Shown: positions 28,238 to 37,824 of the stretch, piece by piece | How the letters are laid out: every line of letters begins with the position of its first letter | Position numbering within the stretch: position 1 is the stretch's first letter | DNA from: Gemmatimonadota bacterium | GTDB lineage: Bacteria; Gemmatimonadota; Gemmatimonadetes; Longimicrobiales; Gaopeijiaceae | Assembly (NCBI GenBank): GCA_030428885.1 | Contig: JAUIEJ010000006.1 | Coordinates: forward strand, 62,001-126,000 | Direction of reading: 5' to 3' | Length of the DNA: 64,000 bases | Position numbers and translations under genes: made by a program | Notes under the pieces: generated by a model | The model's input: only the letters and a program-made list of their open reading frames with translations | What the model was told of the DNA's origin: nothing | The model's database searches: none

Positions 28238-31200
28238 TCAGTGCGCGGCCGAGGCCACTTCGTGGAAGGTGACCTTCTTCAGGTAGGAGACGCCGGGCTG
28301 GGTGTTGATGAGTTCGTCCAGCACCCGATACGTCCGCTCGTGTTCGATCTTCTGCGCCACCGCCGACTCGGGATCCCGAAGATCGCCGAAGACGATGGCT
28401 TCGGCGGGGCATCCCTGCTGACAGGCGGTGACGATCTCGCCGTCTCTCACGGCGCGTCCTTCGAGAACCGCTTCGTTCTGCTTCTCCCGGACCCGCTGGA
28501 CGCAGAAGGAGCACTTCTCCATGACCCCGTTCTCCCGAACCGTCACGTCGGGGTTGAACGCCCAGTTCATGGGCTCGGGAACGTCGGTGTAGGTGTACCA
28601 GTTGAACACCCGCACCTTGTACGGGCAGTTGTTGGCACAGTACCGGGTGCCCACGCAGCGGTTGTAGATCTGACCGTTCATGCCGTCGGGCGTGTGGTAC
28701 GCCGCGAACACCGGGCAGACCGGCTCGCAGGGCGCGTTGCCGCAGTGCTGGCACATCATGGGGAGGTGTCGAATGTCCACCACCCCGGCATGGCTGGCGT
28801 CGACGTTCTCGTAGTAGCGCTCCACCCGGATCCAGGCGAGGTCGCGACCCATGGTGACCTGGTCCTCACCGACCCAGGGCACGTTGTTCTCGGACTGACA
28901 GGCCACCACGCAGGCCGAACACCCGGTGCACTTGTCCAGGTCGATGGCCATGCCCCAGCGGGGCGTCTCCTCGGGGTTGGCGTAGTCGCCGTACTGGGCG
29001 CCCGGGAGAGGATACGCCGTGGGATCGCCCTCGGTCTCGGTGGGGACGAACCCGCCCATGAGCTGCATCTCGGCGAGTCCGTGGCCCTCCTCCTCGTGCT
29101 CCTCGCCCTCGGCCTCGTGACCGAGGTCGGCCAGGGCCACCGCGGGGGCGATGTTGCGGTCGTGCTGGGTGTCGGCCCCTTCGATGGTGGCCAGACGGTG
29201 GCGCATCCCGGTGGGGGTCACCGACACCCGCGTCGCCAGATGGACCAGGGCCCCGGAGGGCTGCTCGGCCACGGCGGGGAGTAGGGTCAGGGGATTCACG
29301 CCCTTCCCCGTCCCGTAGCGACCCGCGGTGGTGCGGCCCCCGCCCATGGCCAGGGCCACCGTGTCCTCCCGGATTCCCGGGTAGGTCCACACGGGCACCT
29401 CCAGCTCACCGTGGGGCGAGGTCACCTGGACCACGTCGCCGTTCCGCACGCCCAGACGCTCGGCGGCGGCGGGGTGGATCTCCACCCAGCCGTGCCAGGT
29501 GATCTTGGAGACCGGGTCCGGAAGCTCCAGCATCCACGGGCGGCTCGCCTGACGACCGTCGCCGAACCGGGACGACGGGTAGACCACCAGGGCGAACTCG
29601 CCGTCGCCGTCCAGGGCCGGCGCCTCGAAGGTGAGGGCCGCGTCGGGCTCCCGGAGCACGGAGGCGGCTTCGGCCGGAGCCGAGGCCACCGTGACCACGC
29701 CGGCCCGCAGCGATGCCTTCCACCACGCCTCGAAGTCGCCGCCGGCGCCGGACAGGCCGTGCAACTCCTGCCAGCGCGCCCGGAGGTGATCGTAGGTGGT
29801 GGCCGGTCCGAAGGGGCGCCCGAGACGGGTGCCCATGGCCAGGAGCACGTCGCCCACCTGCTTGGTCTCGAAGTGGGGCACGGCCTGCATGACGGGCTGC
29901 TGAATGGCGTAGACCCCCGACCGCGGGCTCGAATCGCCCCACGACTCCAGGGCGTGCCGGTCCGGGAGGATCAGGTCGGCCAGGGCGGCGGTCTCGTCGG
30001 GCTCCGACGCGAACGACACCTTGAACGAGACCTGTCCGAACGCCTCGACGAAGCCCGATGCGGGGGGCAGGGTGTAGGCCGGATTCGCGCCGTGGACCAG
30101 GGCCACCGCCACGTTTCCGCCGGCCATGGCACCGATGGCCGCCTCCATCTCGCCGTACGGGCGCGAGGCCGCGCCGGCCGCGGGATCGGAGAGGCGCACC
30201 GTCGTTCCCACGTTGCCGGCCACGGCGTTGAGGATGTGGACCGCGAGGTTGGCGGCCGTGGCGTTGCGGTGCTGTCCCGACACGCCCGGCCCGAGAGCCA
30301 CCGAACGAGACGCTCCGAACCGCTCGGCCAGATCCCGGATCGTCTCGACCTCGAGGCCCGATTCCTGGGCGGCCGTGGCGGGATCGTAGGCCCCGATGAT
30401 GGATCCGTAGGGCCCGGCGGAGGCTCCGCCCGCCACCAGGACCGACGCCATGCCCAGCGCCACCGCAGCCTCGGCGCCGGGGCGAATGGGCATCCACTCG
30501 TCGGCGTTCTGTCCCGTGAGGCTCAGGCGGGGTCCCACGAACACGAACCGTCCCTTCTCGCCGTGATCCTCACCGCTCATGCGGGCGAAGCCCCGGGTGT
30601 ACTCCACCGGCGACACCCAGGTCTCCAGGAAGTCGGCCCCGAACGACACGAGGAATTCGGCGTTCTCCAGATCGTAGTGGGGCACCACGTCCCGCCCGAA
30701 GGCGATGCGGGTGGCCTCCCGGAGGGGAGCCTCCGACAGCCCGTCGTGCTCCACCCGGGACCCGCCCACCGTGGACACGAAGCCGTCCATGATGTCGGAG
30801 AGGGTGGGCCCCACGGGACCGTTGATGAGAAGGACGTCTCCTCCGGCCCCCTGGAGCCGCTCGGAGAGGAGCGTCTCGGCCTCGTCCCAGGAGATGGCCT
30901 CCAGCACGCCGTTGCGCCGCACCATGGGCGAGGCGAACCGATCGGCGGTGTAGAGCCCCTGGATCGTGGAATGCCCCCGGGTGCAGAGCGCGCCCTGGGA
31001 GACGGGGTGGTTCGGGTTGCCCTCGACCTTCACCGCCCGGCCCTCCCGGGTGCGGACCCACATCCCGCACCCGCTGGAGCATTCGCCGCAGACGGTGGTG
31101 TACCACGTGGCCACGCCGGGGGTGATGTCCTCGGGGGGCACGACGTAGGGCAGAAGCTTCTCCGCCGATCCGGTGGAACAGCCGGCGAGACCCGCCGTTG

Positions 31201-31255
31201 CTCCGCCGACCCCCAGGACCTTCAGGAAATCACGACGCTGGATGCCTTGGCTCAT
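28238..31255 (-). CDS. actB: Alternative Complex III Fe-S subunit ActB (molybdopterin-like plus ferredoxin-like)
   Basis: A 1005-residue Tat-exported subunit. The signal RRDFLKVLGVGGATAGLAG is at the N-terminus. The first 700 or so residues resemble molybdopterin oxidoreductases, with a CGECSSGC...C cluster motif near the start; in ACIII this part holds no molybdenum cofactor. The C-terminal ferredoxin-like part has four cysteine groups: CTGCSACVVAC, CQHCGNAPCEPVC, CVGTRYCANNCP, and CSFC...CQQGC. It relays electrons from quinol to the hemes. ATG lies 21 nt after actA. Confidence 0.95.
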   Translation of the reverse strand: MSQGIQRRDFLKVLGVGGATAGLAGCSTGSAEKLLPYVVPPEDITPGVATWYTTVCGECSSGCGMWVRTREGRAVKVEGNPNHPVSQGALCTRGHSTIQGLYTADRFASPMVRRNGVLEAISWDEAETLLSERLQGAGGDVLLINGPVGPTLSDIMDGFVSTVGGSRVEHDGLSEAPLREATRIAFGRDVVPHYDLENAEFLVSFGADFLETWVSPVEYTRGFARMSGEDHGEKGRFVFVGPRLSLTGQNADEWMPIRPGAEAAVALGMASVLVAGGASAGPYGSIIGAYDPATAAQESGLEVETIRDLAERFGASRSVALGPGVSGQHRNATAANLAVHILNAVAGNVGTTVRLSDPAAGAASRPYGEMEAAIGAMAGGNVAVALVHGANPAYTLPPASGFVEAFGQVSFKVSFASEPDETAALADLILPDRHALESWGDSSPRSGVYAIQQPVMQAVPHFETKQVGDVLLAMGTRLGRPFGPATTYDHLRARWQELHGLSGAGGDFEAWWKASLRAGVVTVASAPAEAASVLREPDAALTFEAPALDGDGEFALVVYPSSRFGDGRQASRPWMLELPDPVSKITWHGWVEIHPAAAERLGVRNGDVVQVTSPHGELEVPVWTYPGIREDTVALAMGGGRTTAGRYGTGKGVNPLTLLPAVAEQPSGALVHLATRVSVTPTGMRHRLATIEGADTQHDRNIAPAVALADLGHEAEGEEHEEEGHGLAEMQLMGGFVPTETEGDPTAYPLPGAQYGDYANPEETPRWGMAIDLDKCTGCSACVVACQSENNVPWVGEDQVTMGRDLAWIRVERYYENVDASHAGVVDIRHLPMMCQHCGNAPCEPVCPVFAAYHTPDGMNGQIYNRCVGTRYCANNCPYKVRVFNWYTYTDVPEPMNWAFNPDVTVRENGVMEKCSFCVQRVREKQNEAVLEGRAVRDGEIVTACQQGCPAEAIVFGDLRDPESAVAQKIEHERTYRVLDELINTQPGVSYLKKVTFHEVASAAH

Positions 31256-31276
31256 GAGTCTCTCGCGTCCCGGCGA

Positions 31277-31834
31277 TCAGTAGTGGCACACCGTGCAATC
31301 CCGGGCCACGTCCTGCTCGACGTGACACGAGACGCACCACCCCATCTTTCCCTGACCCCAGACGGGATCGGGCTCGACGAGGACGCCTTTGGTCTGGATC
31401 TCACCGTGGCACTGCTGGCACTCGTACCCGGCGTTGATGTGGCGCATGTGGGGGAAGTGGACGTGGTCGGCCACCTTGTGGATCCGCACCCACGGAATGC
31501 TCTCGCCGTTGTTGAAGTACTCGGCGATCTTCGCCACTTCCTCGGGCTGCTGCGCCCCGGGAATCATGGTGTGGCAGCCCATGCAGGTGCTCACCGGCGG
31601 AAGGCCGGCGTCCACCGACCGTTCGGCCGAGAAGTGGCAGTACTGGCAGTCCATCTGGTAGGTCCCCGCATGCATGTCGTGGGGGAACTGGATGGGCTGG
31701 GGATTGGGAGCGGACGCGGTGGAAGCCGCGGGGGCCTCGGCAGTCCCTTCGGCGGGCTCCTGTGCCCGGACGAAGGCGAGACTTCCCGCAGTCGCCAGGA
31801 GCGCGACGGCTCCGATGTACCATTGCTTCTGCAT
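31277..31834 (-). CDS. actA: Alternative Complex III pentaheme cytochrome ActA
   Basis: A 185-residue periplasmic cytochrome with one N-terminal membrane anchor and five CXXCH sites: C63-H67, C84-H88, C139-H143, C167-H171 and C180-H184. It passes electrons from ActB out to ActE or the terminal oxidase. Five hemes is the usual ActA number. It is first in the operon, about 84 nt downstream of a near-consensus promoter. Confidence 0.94.
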   Translation of the reverse strand: MQKQWYIGAVALLATAGSLAFVRAQEPAEGTAEAPAASTASAPNPQPIQFPHDMHAGTYQMDCQYCHFSAERSVDAGLPPVSTCMGCHTMIPGAQQPEEVAKIAEYFNNGESIPWVRIHKVADHVHFPHMRHINAGYECQQCHGEIQTKGVLVEPDPVWGQGKMGWCVSCHVEQDVARDCTVCHY

Positions 31835-31924
31835 GGCGCTCTGAACCGGTGTTCGGCGTAGAAGGAGGAGTCGGTCCGGAACCTCGTCGGACCCTCTCCC
31901 TGCGCAGGGGGAAAAAGCCCGGTG

Positions 31925-31953
31925 ATTCTAGACGGACGTACCTGAGGTGTCAA
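31925..31953 (-). promoter_or_regulatory. Strong sigma-70-type promoter of the act operon
   Basis: Minus-strand consensus TTGACA (31948-31953), 17-bp spacer, TAGAAT (31925-31930). It is the best promoter in the window and suggests constitutive high expression of the respiratory complex. The 5' leader is about 84 nt. Confidence 0.8.
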
Positions 31954-31995
31954 CGAAACGGGACGACGATCCGGGACCCTTCCGACGAGGAGGGG

Positions 31996-32004
31996 TGTTA
32001 TACT
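31996..32004 (+). promoter_or_regulatory. Extended -10 promoter of the moxR operon
   Basis: TGTTATACT is an extended -10 element (TG at 31996-31997, TATACT at 31999-32004). No good -35 is visible about 17 bp upstream. It drives the plus-strand moxR operon, divergent from the act promoter 43 bp away. Confidence 0.5.
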
Positions 32005-32086
32005 CCTGCTCCGCCCGGAACGAGGGCTTCACCCCGTTCTCCGGCCCGTGTTCCGGACCGTGATCCAACGGAGTCGCATCGAGCTC

Positions 32087-33061
32087 ATGACCGAGCCCGC
32101 AGCCCTGCAGGACACTCTCCCCTCCCTGGTGCTCCTGGATCGTCTCGTGGACGAGGTGGAGCAGGTCTTCCACGGCAAACGTTCCGTGGTGCGACTGGCG
32201 GTGGCGGCGCTCCTGGCCCGGGGCCACATCCTCTTCGAAGACGTGCCCGGCGTGGGCAAGACCACGCTGGCCCACGCCCTGGCCCACGCCCTGGGGCTGT
32301 CGTTCCGCCGGGTCCAGTTCACCTCCGACCTGCTGCCGTCCGACGTCCTGGGGGTCTCGGTGTACAATCCGGCGTCGGCGACGTTCGACGTCCGGGAGGG
32401 TCCGATCTTCACCCAGGTTCTCCTGGCCGACGAGATCAACCGGGCGCCCCCCCGCACCCAGTCGGGGCTTCTCCAGGCCATGCAGGAAGGCACCGTCACC
32501 ATCGACGACGAGACCTTCCGGCTCCCCCGCCCGTTCCTGGTGCTGGCGACCCAGAATCCCCTGGAGCACTACGGCACGTACCCCCTCCCCGAGAGCCAGC
32601 TCGACCGGTTCCTCATGCGGCTCACCATCGGGTACCCCGACGCCGACGCGGAGCGGCGGATCCTCCTGGACTCGGCCTCGGTGGAGCCGGCCCTGGAGAG
32701 GATCCGACCCGTGCTGGGGCCCGGCGACGTGCTGCACCTCCAGAGCCAGGTCGAGGCGGTGGCGGCCGATCCCTCGCTGGTGGACTACCTCATGGAAATC
32801 GTCCGGCGCACCCGGGAGTCGTCGGCGTTCCGCCTCGGCGTGAGCCCACGGGGCTCCGTGGCCCTCTTCCGGGCCGCCCGGGCCTACGCCCTCACCCGGG
32901 GCCGGGATTACCTCGTGCCCGACGACGTCCGGGACGTGGTGGTGCCGTGCCTGGCCCACCGGCTCCTCCCCGCGGGCATGGGCGCCGCCACGTTGGACGC
33001 CCACGAACAGGCCGCCGCTCTCCTGGAGTCGCTTCTCGACGAGGTCGAGGTACCGGTGTGA
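32087..33061 (+). CDS. MoxR-family AAA+ ATPase
   Basis: A 324-residue AAA+ ATPase thought to act as a chaperone for protein complexes. Walker A GVGKTT starts at about residue 56, Walker B is VLLADEIN, and the sensor region LVLATQNPLEHYGTYPLPES is typical of MoxR. The ATG at 32087 is preferred; a GTG at 32048 is also possible. It is followed by DUF58 and transglutaminase genes through GTGA overlaps, the classical MoxR-DUF58-TgpA order. Confidence 0.92.
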   Translation: MTEPAALQDTLPSLVLLDRLVDEVEQVFHGKRSVVRLAVAALLARGHILFEDVPGVGKTTLAHALAHALGLSFRRVQFTSDLLPSDVLGVSVYNPASATFDVREGPIFTQVLLADEINRAPPRTQSGLLQAMQEGTVTIDDETFRLPRPFLVLATQNPLEHYGTYPLPESQLDRFLMRLTIGYPDADAERRILLDSASVEPALERIRPVLGPGDVLHLQSQVEAVAADPSLVDYLMEIVRRTRESSAFRLGVSPRGSVALFRAARAYALTRGRDYLVPDDVRDVVVPCLAHRLLPAGMGAATLDAHEQAAALLESLLDEVEVPV

Positions 33062-34134
33062 GCCGAGCCCACCGGGCCGTCGGTCCCTTCGGCCGGGTCC
33101 GGTCGGCGATCCGTTCGGTGCGGCGGTGGCGGCGCATCTCCTTCACTCCCGCCGGCGGCATCTTCGTGGCCGGGGCTCTGGCGGTGGGCTTCGCCGCCAT
33201 CAACACCGGCAACAACCTCCTCTACCTCCTTCTCGGGGCCATGCTGGGGGCCACGGCGGTGAGCGGCTGGGTCTCGGAGCAGACCATCCGCGACGTGGTA
33301 GTGGCGCGCCGGATCCCCCGGGGCGTGCCCGTGGGGCAGGAGGTGACGCTCCGCTACACGGTGCGGAACCGGAAACGGCGCATGCCGTGCCTGGCCCTGG
33401 AACTCCGGGAAGAGGGACTCCCGGGCACGGCCTTCGTCCCCCGCATCGCCCCGGGGGAGACGGTGGAGGCCCGGTCGGCGAGCACCTTCGTGCGGCGGGG
33501 CGTCTACCCCCTGGACACCTTGACCCTCTCCACCACGTTCCCCTTCGGCTTCTTCCGAAAGGAGCGCGACCTCACGGTGCCGGGTGAGTTGGTGATCTGG
33601 CCCCGGACCGATCGCTCCGTGGCGCCGCCCCGGGCCGGGGTGGGTCGCAAGGCCGCCGCCGGCGCCCGGGCATCGCGGACCGCCGGTCCCCGGGGCGAAT
33701 TCCGGGGCCTCCGGGAGTACCGCCAGGGAGACGATGCCCGGGACATCCACTGGCGGAGCAGCGCCCGGCGCACCACCCCGGTGATCCGGGAGTACGATCG
33801 CGACGCCTCCGACACCCTCTGGATCTGCCTCGACGTCGCCACCGAGCCCGGTCCGGCGGGCGAGGAAGCCATCGAGATCGCGGCGGCCCTGGCGGCCCGG
33901 GCCACCGCCGCCGGGCGTCGTCACGGCCTGGTGGCGGGGTCCACGGTGGTGGAGCCCGGACTGGGGCGGGGGCACCTGGAACGGGTGCTGGAGACCCTGG
34001 CCCGCCTCGACCTGGCTCCCGACGCCCCACCGCCGGCGCCCCCCGTCGACCCCTCGGCGTGCGTCCTGGTGGGCACGCGTCCCCGGCCCGGATCCTGGGC
34101 CGACGTACGCCTCGCGACGGCGGTCGCGTCGTGA
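33058..34134 (+). CDS. DUF58 domain protein
   Basis: A 358-residue protein with two N-terminal hydrophobic segments (about 33-70) and a C-terminal DUF58/von Willebrand A-like domain carrying the family motif EFRGLREYRQGDDARDIHW. It is usually coupled with MoxR ATPases, but its molecular role is not settled. GTG start at 33058 overlaps the moxR stop by 4 nt. Confidence 0.9.
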   Translation: MSRAHRAVGPFGRVRSAIRSVRRWRRISFTPAGGIFVAGALAVGFAAINTGNNLLYLLLGAMLGATAVSGWVSEQTIRDVVVARRIPRGVPVGQEVTLRYTVRNRKRRMPCLALELREEGLPGTAFVPRIAPGETVEARSASTFVRRGVYPLDTLTLSTTFPFGFFRKERDLTVPGELVIWPRTDRSVAPPRAGVGRKAAAGARASRTAGPRGEFRGLREYRQGDDARDIHWRSSARRTTPVIREYDRDASDTLWICLDVATEPGPAGEEAIEIAAALAARATAAGRRHGLVAGSTVVEPGLGRGHLERVLETLARLDLAPDAPPPAPPVDPSACVLVGTRPRPGSWADVRLATAVAS

Positions 34135-36143
34135 GCGACCTGGCTCGAGCCCACCGCCGCCTCGCCGTGGCCATGGGGCTGGCGGGGCTGGTGGCCTTCG
34201 CCGGAGGCGCGGGATTCGAACCCCTCTCCGCCACCCTGGCGGGGGTGGCGCTCATCACCGCCTTCTTCTGGCACCCCGATCCCCGGCTCTCGGCCCGCAT
34301 GGAGAAGCTCTGGGGGCCCCTGGCCATCGTCCTGGTGCTTCGGGCTCTGGCCCACGTCTTCCTTCTGGGAGGCGACGTGGTGGTGCCGGTGGTGGACCTC
34401 CTCCTGCTCCTCCTGGCCGCCGAATCCCTGCGGTCGCTCGACGCGGGCAACGACGTCCGCATCTACGCCCTGGCCTTCGCCCTCCTCCTGGCCGCCACCG
34501 CCTATCGCCCCGGACTGCTCTTCGCCGTGGCCTTCGTGGTGTTCGTGGTGGCCGCGTCCCTGGCTCTTCCCCTGGGACTCCTCCGTCGCAAGGCCCTCCG
34601 CTTCGGCGTGAGGGATCCGGGCATGGACCGTCCGTTTCTCGGGACCGCGGCTCGCCTGGCCGGGGTCACCCTGGCCGTTGCGGCCCTGGTCTTCGTGGCC
34701 TTCCCCCGGGTCTCCCGGGGATGGGCAGGACGGGGGGAGACCCTCGCCACGTCGGTGGCGGGATTCGCCGACCAGATCTCCCTGGGCGAGCACGGCTCCC
34801 GGATCCACTCCAACCCGGAGATCGTGCTCCGGGTGGAGTTCCCCGACGGCGTCCCCGACGACCTCTACTCCCTCCACTGGCGGGGCCGTTCGTACGATCG
34901 CTTCGACGGGGTGCGCTGGACCCGCTCCCAGGGGGTGCGTCCGTCCACCGCTCCGGTGGAGTGGTACCGGGATCGCTGGGGGACCGACGTCCTGACCCAG
35001 CGCATCTACGGAGCGCCTCTCGACGTGCGGGTCCTCTTCGCGGTCCACCCCCTGGTGGGCGTCGAGGCCGAATCGCCGATCCAGCCCATGTTCGACAACG
35101 TGGGGGACTTCCTCTACTGGGGAGGCGCGGCGCCCATCTACACCGCCCGTTCCCTCTCCGGGCCTCCGCCGGCCGACTCCCTCCGATCCGCCCGCCCGGG
35201 CTTCATGCCCGACCGGACCCGGTACCTCCAACTGCCCCGGCTCCCGGACCGCATCGGGGCCCTGGCCGACTCCATCACCCAGGGCCTGGACAACCGCTAC
35301 GACCGGGTGGTGGCGGTGGAGCGCTGGCTCCGCACCGAGTTCGGCTACACGCGGGAGCTGCCCCGCACCGCCGGTGAGGCGTCGCTGGATCACTTCCTCT
35401 TCGAGCGGCGCCAGGGGCACTGCGAGTACTTCTCCTCGGCCATGGTCGTGATGCTGCGCTCGCTGGGCATCCACGCCCGCAACGTCAACGGCTTCCTGGG
35501 CGGCCGCTGGAACGAGTTCGGCCGCTATCTGGCCGTGACCCAGAACGAGGCCCACTCCTGGGTCGAGGTGTGGTTCCCGAACTACGGGTGGGTGACCTTC
35601 GACCCCACGCCCGGGGGGTCCAGCGAGGGGTCGGCATCGGGGGAGTGGATGTGGCCCGGACGGGTGTTCCTGGACGGACTGCAGCACCGGTGGAGCAAGT
35701 GGGTCCTGGACTACTCGGCCGACGATCAGGTGAACCTCCTGGACCGGTTCGGCCAGTGGATGGACGAGCGGTCCGCGGCCCCGGACGACGGCGGGTCCCG
35801 GGGACTCCCGAACTGGGGTTGGGCGCTCCTCCTCCTGGCGGTGGTCGGCGGTGCCGGATGGTTCACCCTGAGACCGGGCGGCGTGCGGGGCACCACCCCC
35901 GAGAGCGCCGCCTACCTGGCGCTCCTCCGAAGTGCCCGGCGAGCCGGGGTGGTGGACGCCCACGCCGTCACCCCCCTCCGTCTCGTGGACCGGATCCGGG
36001 ACGCCGCCCCCCCGGCCGCTCCCGCCGCGGGGCGACTCGTGGAGTTGTACGTTCGCACCCGGTTCGGGGGACGCCCCCTGGATCGCTCCGAATCACGGGA
36101 GCTCCGTGATGCCCTTGCCACGGCGCGCCGCGCCCTGGGATGA
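34131..36143 (+). CDS. Membrane-anchored transglutaminase-like protein (TgpA type)
   Basis: A 670-residue protein: an N-terminal multi-helix membrane region (DUF3488-like, about 1-190), a transglutaminase-like cysteine protease/transglutaminase core with the triad C431 (RQGHCEYFS), H475 (AHSWVEVWF) and D491 (FDPTP), then a C-terminal helix (about 556-573) and a DUF4129-like tail. All three catalytic residues are present. GTG start at 34131 overlaps DUF58 by 4 nt. Confidence 0.9.
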   Translation: MSDLARAHRRLAVAMGLAGLVAFAGGAGFEPLSATLAGVALITAFFWHPDPRLSARMEKLWGPLAIVLVLRALAHVFLLGGDVVVPVVDLLLLLLAAESLRSLDAGNDVRIYALAFALLLAATAYRPGLLFAVAFVVFVVAASLALPLGLLRRKALRFGVRDPGMDRPFLGTAARLAGVTLAVAALVFVAFPRVSRGWAGRGETLATSVAGFADQISLGEHGSRIHSNPEIVLRVEFPDGVPDDLYSLHWRGRSYDRFDGVRWTRSQGVRPSTAPVEWYRDRWGTDVLTQRIYGAPLDVRVLFAVHPLVGVEAESPIQPMFDNVGDFLYWGGAAPIYTARSLSGPPPADSLRSARPGFMPDRTRYLQLPRLPDRIGALADSITQGLDNRYDRVVAVERWLRTEFGYTRELPRTAGEASLDHFLFERRQGHCEYFSSAMVVMLRSLGIHARNVNGFLGGRWNEFGRYLAVTQNEAHSWVEVWFPNYGWVTFDPTPGGSSEGSASGEWMWPGRVFLDGLQHRWSKWVLDYSADDQVNLLDRFGQWMDERSAAPDDGGSRGLPNWGWALLLLAVVGGAGWFTLRPGGVRGTTPESAAYLALLRSARRAGVVDAHAVTPLRLVDRIRDAAPPAAPAAGRLVELYVRTRFGGRPLDRSESRELRDALATARRALG

Positions 36144-36150
36144 TGTGGCC

Positions 36151-36909
36151 ATGACCGTCGACACCCCCTTCGACTGGGGCGAGCACACCGTCCCCGAAGA
36201 CGCACCCCACGTGCTCCGGCTGGGCCCCCTGCGACTCCGCTTCACCCGGGTCGCCGGTGAAATCCGCCTCGCGTGGGACCGGGACGACGACGACGAACCC
36301 GTCTGGACCCGCTGGGCTCCCGGGCCGTGGTCGGGACGCATCCGGCTGCAGCCGGCCCACCCGGACCGACTGGTGGTGGTGGAGCCCCAGGACGAGTTCT
36401 GGCTGCTCCGGGGCGCCCAGGCGCGGATCTACGTGCGGGTGCCCCTCCACGTCCACGTGGAGGCCCTGGGCGACTCGGTGCGGAGCCTCCTCCGGGTCCC
36501 CACCCAGGTGTTGTCCGACACCTGGTGGGGCTCGCCCGAGGAGGGCGAGCTGGGCTACTGGCTCGATACCCGCGCCCGTCGGCGCATGCTGGACGACGAG
36601 TTCCTGGAGCACCTCTGCATCTGCCCGCTCCAACTCGAAAACCACTCCCGGGACGACCTCCTGGTGGACCGGATCGCCCTGCGGGTGGCCCACCTGTCGG
36701 TGTTCCGGGAGGGAGAACGGCTCTGGGCCGACGAAACCCGGGTGCGGTACCTCGGCGACGACGCGGGCAGTCGCATCGACATGTCCGGTCGCCCGCCCTC
36801 CGACGCCCCGGAAGCGGAGCGGATCTCCCCACCCCAGGACCCTCTTCCCCGGGGCCTCACGGCCAAGACGTTCGCCCGGATCCGCTCGTCCATCGGGGGA
36901 TGGCTGTGA
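36151..36909 (+). CDS. DUF432-type protein
   Basis: A 252-residue protein rich in Trp, Arg and acidic residues without a signal peptide or membrane helix. It resembles DUF432 proteins, which are often encoded next to MscS channels, as here; function unknown. Start choice: ATG 36151, with GTG 36145 also in frame. Its end overlaps mscS by 10 nt, so the two are coupled. Confidence 0.7.
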   Translation: MTVDTPFDWGEHTVPEDAPHVLRLGPLRLRFTRVAGEIRLAWDRDDDDEPVWTRWAPGPWSGRIRLQPAHPDRLVVVEPQDEFWLLRGAQARIYVRVPLHVHVEALGDSVRSLLRVPTQVLSDTWWGSPEEGELGYWLDTRARRRMLDDEFLEHLCICPLQLENHSRDDLLVDRIALRVAHLSVFREGERLWADETRVRYLGDDAGSRIDMSGRPPSDAPEAERISPPQDPLPRGLTAKTFARIRSSIGGWL

Positions 36910-37820
36910 TCCCCGCTCTCCAGACCGCGGCCCCGGACAGCGCCGCCGCCTTCACGGACCTGGTGCAGCGCTGGGTCGACGACCCGGCGGCGCTGATTCC
37001 GTCGGGGCTCCTGGTGCTGGTGGGGGTCCCGGCGGTGTTCCTGGTGAGCCGGGGCGTCCAGCGATGGGTGGGAGCCAACTCGTCGGCTCAGAGGGGCCTG
37101 GTGATCGGGCGCCTCATCACCTACGCCGGACTCCTGGGGCTGGCGGTCACGGTGTTGACCCAGTTGGGGTTCCGCCTCACGCCCCTCCTGGGCGCGGCGG
37201 GAATCCTGGGCATCGCCCTGGGCTTCGCCTCCCAGACGTCGGTGTCCAACCTCATCAGCGGCTTCTTCATCATGGGAGAGCAGTCGTTCGTGGTGGGCGA
37301 CATCATCGAAGTGGGAGGCCGGACCGGCATGGTCCTCTCCATCGACATGCTCTCGGTGAAGCTCCGGACCTTCGACAACAAGTTCATCCGGATCCCCAAC
37401 GAGACCCTGGTGAAGAGCGAGGTGGTCACCGTCACCCGATTCCCGGTGCGCCGGGTCGACGTGCGGCTGGGCGTGGCCTACAAGGAAGACATCGACAGGG
37501 TCCGGGATCTCCTCTTCGAAGTGGCCGAGGCCAACCCCCTGGTGCTCATGGAGCCTCGACCGGCCTTCATCTTCCAGGGATACGGGGAATCCTCGCTGGA
37601 CATCCTCTTCGGCGTGTGGGCCACTCGGGAGCGCTTCATCGAAGTGAAGAACTCCATCCATCTGGACATCAAACGAGCCCTGGACGAGGCCGGGATCGAG
37701 ATTCCCTTCCCCCACCGGTCCCTCTACGTGGGGAGCGCCACCGACCCCTTCCCCTTCCGCCGCGTGGCCGAGTCGTCCGATCCGCCGACTGGAAGCGGCG
37801 GGGAGCCCGTTGTAGACTGA
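36900..37820 (+). CDS. mscS: Small-conductance mechanosensitive channel (MscS family)
   Basis: A 306-residue inner-membrane channel that opens under membrane tension to release solutes on osmotic downshock. Two to three helices precede the pore-lining helix (about 94-113: LLGAAGILGIALGFASQTSV), followed by the beta-domain (SFVVGDIIEVGGRTGMVLSI, and FIRIPNETLVKSEVV) and a C-terminal alpha/beta domain. Length and layout match E. coli MscS. The ATG at 36900 lies inside the DUF432 gene. Confidence 0.93.
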   Translation: MAVIPALQTAAPDSAAAFTDLVQRWVDDPAALIPSGLLVLVGVPAVFLVSRGVQRWVGANSSAQRGLVIGRLITYAGLLGLAVTVLTQLGFRLTPLLGAAGILGIALGFASQTSVSNLISGFFIMGEQSFVVGDIIEVGGRTGMVLSIDMLSVKLRTFDNKFIRIPNETLVKSEVVTVTRFPVRRVDVRLGVAYKEDIDRVRDLLFEVAEANPLVLMEPRPAFIFQGYGESSLDILFGVWATRERFIEVKNSIHLDIKRALDEAGIEIPFPHRSLYVGSATDPFPFRRVAESSDPPTGSGGEPVVD

Positions 37821-37824
37821 GCCC

